Source: Streptosporangium lutulentum (GTDB lineage: Bacteria; Actinomycetota; Actinomycetes; Streptosporangiales; Streptosporangiaceae). From it: DNA of 64,000 nucleotides. Shown here in pieces: positions 60,229 to 64,000 of this stretch (position 1 is its first letter; each line of letters begins with the position of its first letter). A program made the position numbers and the translations under genes. Location of the stretch: positions 8,556,001-8,620,000 of the forward strand of contig NZ_JAUSQU010000001.1 of the NCBI RefSeq assembly GCF_030811455.1. The letters run 5' to 3'. The notes under the pieces were generated by a model that worked only from the letters and a program-made list of their open reading frames with translations, ran no database searches and was not told the DNA's origin.

Positions 60229-60604
60229 CCGGCTCGATCACTTGGTGTTGACCGTCACCGATCTGGAGGTCACGGTTGACTTCTACACCCGGATACTGGG
60301 AATGACCCCGATCACCTTCGGAGGCGGCCGCCGGGCGCTGGTCTTTGGCCAGTCGAAGATCAACCTGCATCAGGCGGGTCAGGAGTTCGAACCCAAAGCC
60401 ACTCACCCGGTCCCGGGCAGCGCCGATCTGTGCTTGATCACGACGGATTCACTGGAGCAGGTGATCATCGAGCTGACCGCGCACGGTGTGCCGATCGAGG
60501 AAGGACCGGTCCGGCGCACGGGCGCGCTCGGCCCGATCGACAGCGTGTACCTGCGCGATCCCGATGGCAACCTGATCGAGATCAGCGTCTGCTCATCGGG
60601 TTGA
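60218..60604 (+). CDS. VOC (glyoxalase/bleomycin-resistance-like) family protein
   Basis: The protein is 128 residues with two beta-alpha-beta-beta-beta modules: LDHLVLTVTDLEVTVDFYTR (first, with metal His8) and DLCLITTDSLEQVIIELTAH (second), ending PDGNLIEISV (metal Glu). It overlaps the preceding gene. VOC proteins isomerise or bind small molecules; the substrate is unknown. The overlap suggests cooperation with the DUF6817-like protein. Confidence 0.88.
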   Translation: MRIDRLDHLVLTVTDLEVTVDFYTRILGMTPITFGGGRRALVFGQSKINLHQAGQEFEPKATHPVPGSADLCLITTDSLEQVIIELTAHGVPIEEGPVRRTGALGPIDSVYLRDPDGNLIEISVCSSG

Positions 60605-61048
60605 ACGCCCGGGCATCGTATGGTGGCCGGTACTGTCACGGACAGCGTCTTCAGGGCTGGTCGTGGCTGACGGCCCTTTCCACCCGGTGTGCGCTCCAGC
60701 AGATACCAGCGATCGCGCCGACCGGCACCGTCGACCTGGCAAGCAGGCCGGTCACTCCGGGATACCTGATGATCGCGCCAACAGCGCAAAGCCTTTACTC
60801 GGGAACGCGATCGGATCACATCCCCGTCTCCATGGGCGATACCTCTGGATTGCACTGTTTACGCTGTTCAGCGGTGGTGAATTGCGATCTTTTCGGTGTT
60901 TCGGGGGTTCCATCAGGGGCATCGGAACCTCCGGCGGCCAGGAAAGCCGGCTGCGGAACAGGGGGTCCATGAAGCAGAAGCGGGGCACACGCGCCGGTTC
61001 ACCGGTTTCGCCCTCTTGTCGAACTCTTCATCGCCTCTGGAGACAGTG
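60605..61048. other. Intergenic stretch before the diiron oxidase gene
   Basis: No protein-like frame or repeat is seen in these 444 bases. The interval around 60840-60900 is slightly AT-richer and may hold the promoter for the oxidase gene. Confidence 0.5.
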
Positions 61049-62056
61049 ATGCAGCTACCCACCCCTCGGGGGCCTCTCACGGACCTGCTCTTCGAGCACC
61101 TGATGCGCCCGCCGCATCGGCTCGACCTCTTTCCTCCGCGTTCCGTGGAGCCGGTTCTGGAGGATGAGGATCTCCAACTCGCGCTCTTCACCTGTTACGA
61201 GCTGCACTACCAGAGCTTTGACGAGGTGGACGACCGGTGGGAGTGGAACCCGGCGTTGCTGGGAGTACGGGAGATCCTGGAAGGCCGGCTGGAGCACGGC
61301 CTGGCGCGGGCCGTGTCCCGCCCGTCCTTCGCGCCGTCCGCGCAGATGCGCCAGGCCCTGGCCGAGCTGGTGGCCGCCTCCGACGACGGGCCCTCCTTGG
61401 CGAGGTTCCTCCAGAAGGAAGCCGATCTCGACCAGTTCCGTGAGTTCGTCATGCACCGGTCGATCTATCACCTCAAGGAGGCCGATCCTCACACCTGGGC
61501 GATTCCCCGGTTGAGCGGTCCCGCGAAGGCCGCGCTGGTGGAGATCCAGGCGGACGAGTACGGCGGCGGCCGCGTCGAGCGGATGCATTCGGAGCTGTTC
61601 CGGGCCACCATGCGCGGGCTGGAGCTGGACGACTCCTACGGCGCCTACCTCAACCGGGTGCCGGCGATCACGCTGGCGGTGTCCAACACCATGTCGCTGT
61701 TCGGACTCCACCGGCGGCACCGCGGCGCCCTGCTGGGACACCTCGCGGCGTTCGAGATGACCTCCTCGCTTCCCAACCGCAAGTACGGCCTGGGCCTGCG
61801 GCGGCTGGGCGTCGACGAGGCGGCGGCCCGTTTCTACGACGAGCACGTGCAGGCCGACGCCGTCCACGAGCAGATCGCCGCCCACGACATGTGCGGCGGG
61901 TTCGCGCGGCAGTACCCCTCGCAGGTCGGCGACGTCCTCTACGGCGCCGCCTGCGCACTGACCCTTGACCGGCTCTTCGCCGAGCACGTCCTGGGTCGCT
62001 GGCGGGAGGGGACCACCTCCCTGCGGCAGGAGAGCGTGGCGGCGAACCTCCGGTGA
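61049..62056 (+). CDS. Haem-oxygenase-like diiron oxidase (iron-containing redox enzyme family)
   Basis: The protein is 335 residues from ATG with GGAG 6 bases upstream; the longer upstream frame is not protein-like. Helical bundle with metal residues in CYELHYQSF, EIQADEYGGGRVERMHSELF and FYDEHVQADAVHEQ, the pattern of HDO enzymes (UndA/SznF/BesC group). Such enzymes cleave C-C or N-hydroxylate substrates with O2. The CDGSH gene next to it, on the other strand, often accompanies this family. Confidence 0.8.
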   Translation: MQLPTPRGPLTDLLFEHLMRPPHRLDLFPPRSVEPVLEDEDLQLALFTCYELHYQSFDEVDDRWEWNPALLGVREILEGRLEHGLARAVSRPSFAPSAQMRQALAELVAASDDGPSLARFLQKEADLDQFREFVMHRSIYHLKEADPHTWAIPRLSGPAKAALVEIQADEYGGGRVERMHSELFRATMRGLELDDSYGAYLNRVPAITLAVSNTMSLFGLHRRHRGALLGHLAAFEMTSSLPNRKYGLGLRRLGVDEAAARFYDEHVQADAVHEQIAAHDMCGGFARQYPSQVGDVLYGAACALTLDRLFAEHVLGRWREGTTSLRQESVAANLR

Positions 62057-62108
62057 TCCCGGCGGTGTTCGCCGCCTCGGGACGCGTCGGTTCGGGTTGC
62101 CGGGTTCG

Positions 62109-62336
62109 CTAGTTCGGGTTGTCGGGCTCGCTCGAAGCACGGAATCCCGCCGCCTTGTGCGAGCCGTCGCAGAACGGTTTGGTCGCCGACCTGCCGCAGC
62201 GGCACAGTGCCACCGTCGTCCTGCCCGGATCGATGGAACGCCCCTCCTGGGTCAGGATCGTGAACGCCCCGCGCAGCAGGAGCGGGCCGTTCTCGCATGG
62301 GGTCACCGTGACGACGTCATCTGGTTTGTCGTGCAT
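62109..62336 (-). CDS. CDGSH iron-sulfur domain protein
   Basis: The protein is 75 residues. The binding motif is CRCGRSATKPFCDGSH (C-x-C-x2-S-x3-P-x-C-D-G-x-H), which holds a 2Fe-2S cluster with 3 Cys and 1 His. It is convergent with the diiron oxidase gene, 52 bases apart. CDGSH proteins probably deliver electrons or iron; here it may serve the oxidase. A 22-bp tandem repeat (ttcgggttg...) lies at its 3' end, about 62090-62135. Confidence 0.9.
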   Translation of the reverse strand: MHDKPDDVVTVTPCENGPLLLRGAFTILTQEGRSIDPGRTTVALCRCGRSATKPFCDGSHKAAGFRASSEPDNPN

Positions 62337-62486
62337 TCCTGTTCGATGCCCGAGCCGTTCGGAAAGTAACGCCCGCGGTCCGGGCGTGAAACGGAGAACG
62401 CCCTGGTCGAGACCGTTCTCTCCGCAGGGCGCGGCGGTGGTGCTGACCCGTCGATATCGTGACAGCTCGGTGCCGGAACGGCTGAG

Positions 62487-63812
62487 TCATCGGGCCGACC
62501 ACAACATCACGGTATCGCCCAGGTCGCTGCTGCCGGTGGCGAGGGTCGTCCCGTCCGGGCTGAAGGCCACCGAGTGAACAGAGCCGAGGCGGTCGGTGAG
62601 AACAGCGGTGTTTTCGCGACGAGCCACGTCCCACAACAGCACCGTGCGGAAGTCACCTGCGGCGAGGGTCGCCCCGTCCGGGCTGAAGGCCACCGAGTCG
62701 ACATCGTCCCAGTGATCGGCGAGGACGGCGATGTTTTTACGGCCGGCCACGTCCCACAATCGCACCGTGTCGTCCCAGCTGCCGGTGGCGAGGGTCGCTC
62801 CGTCCGGGCTGAAGGCCACCGAGGTGACCTCTTCGGTGTGGCCGGTGAGGGTGGCGGCGGCTTCGCGACGGGCCACGTCCCACAACCGAACCGTTTTGTC
62901 ATCGCTGCCGGTGGCGAGGATCGTCCCGTCCGGGCTGAAGGCCACCGATTGGACAGAGCTCATGTGCTCGGCGAAAGTCGCAATGGTTTCGCGACGGGCC
63001 ACGTCCCACAACCGCACTCTCTTACCGTCGCCGCTGCCCGCGCCGGTGGCGAGGGTTGTCCCGTCCGGGCTGAAGGCCACCGATAAGACAGAGTCGGTGT
63101 GGCCGGTGAGGGTGGCAATGGTTTTGCGACGGGCCACGTCCCACAACCGAACCGTCTTGTCGGAGCTACCGGTGGCGAGGATCGTCCCGTCCGGGCTGAA
63201 GGCCACCGATTGGACAGAGCTCATGTGCTCGGCGAAAGTCGCAATGGTTTCGCGACGGGCCACGTCCCACAACCGCACTCTCTTACCGTCGCCGCTGCCC
63301 GCGCCGGTGGCGAGGGTTGTCCCGTCCGGGCTGAAGGCCACCGATAAGACAGAGTCGGTGTGGCCGGTGAGGGTGGCAATGGTTTTGCGACGGGCCACGT
63401 CCCACAACCGAACCGTCTTGTCGGAGCTACCGGTGGCGAGGATCGTCCCGTCCGGGCTGAAGGCCACCGACCAGATCAAGCCCTTGTGGCCGAGAGTCGC
63501 AATGGTTTCGCGGCCGGCCACGTCCCACAACCGCACCGTTTCGTCGCGGCTACCGGTGGCGAGGATCGTCCCGTCCGGGCTGAAGGCCACCGAGTGAACA
63601 GAGTCGGTGTGGCCGAAGAGGGCGGCAGAGGATTCGCGACGGGCCACGTCCGGCTGTCCCGCCGCCTTATCGTCGCTGCTGGTGAGGGCTATCGTGATCG
63701 GCACGCCGACGGCCGTGAGGGCGCCGAGCCCGGCCAGGAGCAGGACACGGCGCCGTGGCAGCCGGTGTCGTCCGTCGGTGGGTTCGCTGCCCGGCTTGAT
63801 CATTTTCAACAT
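62487..63812 (-). CDS. Membrane-anchored WD40-repeat protein
   Basis: The protein is 441 residues. A short cytoplasmic N-terminus with Arg-rich RRRVLLLAG leads into one transmembrane helix (about 22-45), so the propeller faces outward. Nine WD40 repeats follow, each with SVAFSPDG and LWDVA(R/G)R. An exact 261-bp duplication includes repeats 3-6, so seven blades was probably the earlier number. No enzyme domain. Probably a scaffold for protein complexes at the envelope. Start uncertain; ATG at 63803 is an alternative. Confidence 0.88.
   Translation of the reverse strand: MLKMIKPGSEPTDGRHRLPRRRVLLLAGLGALTAVGVPITIALTSSDDKAAGQPDVARRESSAALFGHTDSVHSVAFSPDGTILATGSRDETVRLWDVAGRETIATLGHKGLIWSVAFSPDGTILATGSSDKTVRLWDVARRKTIATLTGHTDSVLSVAFSPDGTTLATGAGSGDGKRVRLWDVARRETIATFAEHMSSVQSVAFSPDGTILATGSSDKTVRLWDVARRKTIATLTGHTDSVLSVAFSPDGTTLATGAGSGDGKRVRLWDVARRETIATFAEHMSSVQSVAFSPDGTILATGSDDKTVRLWDVARREAAATLTGHTEEVTSVAFSPDGATLATGSWDDTVRLWDVAGRKNIAVLADHWDDVDSVAFSPDGATLAAGDFRTVLLWDVARRENTAVLTDRLGSVHSVAFSPDGTTLATGSSDLGDTVMLWSAR
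62941..63462 (-). repeat. Exact 261-bp tandem duplication in the WD40 gene
   Basis: 62941-63201 and 63202-63462 are identical as read by eye, in frame (87 codons), and each carries two WD40 units. Confidence 0.85.
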
Positions 63813-64000
63813 GATAGGGAGGGCGAGGAACGCCGGAAGGAAAAGTCACGACAAGGGCATGTGATCGTGGCTCTTGGCGTGACGGACCGTGTCGAGGCGC
63901 TCGGACTCGCTGCCGGGTCGGCTCGCCGTTCTCCGAGTCGCCGAACGACGGCCGATCGACTCCCGGTGATTACCGGCGGTCATGATCCGCGTGGGTGATT
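63813..64000. other. Right window edge, no supported gene
   Basis: The sequence upstream of the WD40 gene contains no convincing open frame or repeat up to the window end. Confidence 0.4.

Overview
The window is high-GC, densely packed actinobacterial DNA: GTG starts, ATGA/GTGA gene overlaps, many TetR/MarR/SARP regulators, lipobox and WXG proteins. The gene mix (ESX-type secretion partners feeding a large polymorphic toxin, a CU044_5270-type protein next to an ECF sigma factor, an AfsR-like SARP of about 1,140 residues) suggests a filamentous actinomycete, perhaps of the Streptosporangiales. That placement is inference; no rRNA or tRNA gene is visible.

1-9.8 kb: a truncated DUF1772 membrane protein, a stand-alone EF-G-domain-IV-like protein, a secreted zinc metalloprotease with ricin-type lectin repeats, and two small unknown genes. 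A type VII-linked toxin operon follows: YbaB-like protein, small WXG-type partner, a 1,404-residue toxin whose C-terminus carries the R/S-x-S/D-x-E signature of an ADP-ribosyltransferase, and a probable immunity or accessory protein.

9.9-21 kb: a histidine kinase and response regulator divergent from a lipoprotein/adaptor/ATPase/permease (MacB-like) operon; a quinone oxidoreductase; a P-loop kinase; an ECF sigma factor overlapping its CU044_5270 partner; an amidohydrolase; a small secreted protein.

21.5-26.7 kb: an insertion-sequence island. It holds a 189-bp internally deleted ISAs1 derivative, a lower-GC pair encoding a helix-turn-helix protein and a SecB-like chaperone, and an ISAs1-type element interrupted by a second ISAs1-type element. 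Both insertions have exact 10-bp target duplications. Decayed IS5-type and ISAs1-type fragments follow.

26.7-43 kb: a double-Lrp regulator with an M20 peptidase, a sirtuin, dehydrogenases, a P450 with TetR, a PrmC-like methyltransferase, a lower-GC DUF4365 nuclease-like gene with an unknown partner (candidate defence or conflict module), a DUF6461 protein, a divergent TetR/SDR pair with a clear operator, and CorA.

43-64 kb: a TetR-controlled heterodimeric ABC exporter with a 25-bp palindromic operator, DUF3140, an epimerase, a MEDS/HATPase protein with a STAS protein, MarR, a tandem pair of unknown paralogues, an FAD monooxygenase, the SARP regulator, small enzymes, a haem-oxygenase-like diiron oxidase beside a CDGSH protein, and a membrane-anchored WD40 protein with an exact 261-bp internal duplication. 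Tandem repeats of 12-72 bp lie in many intergenic regions, and strong hairpins close several operons.
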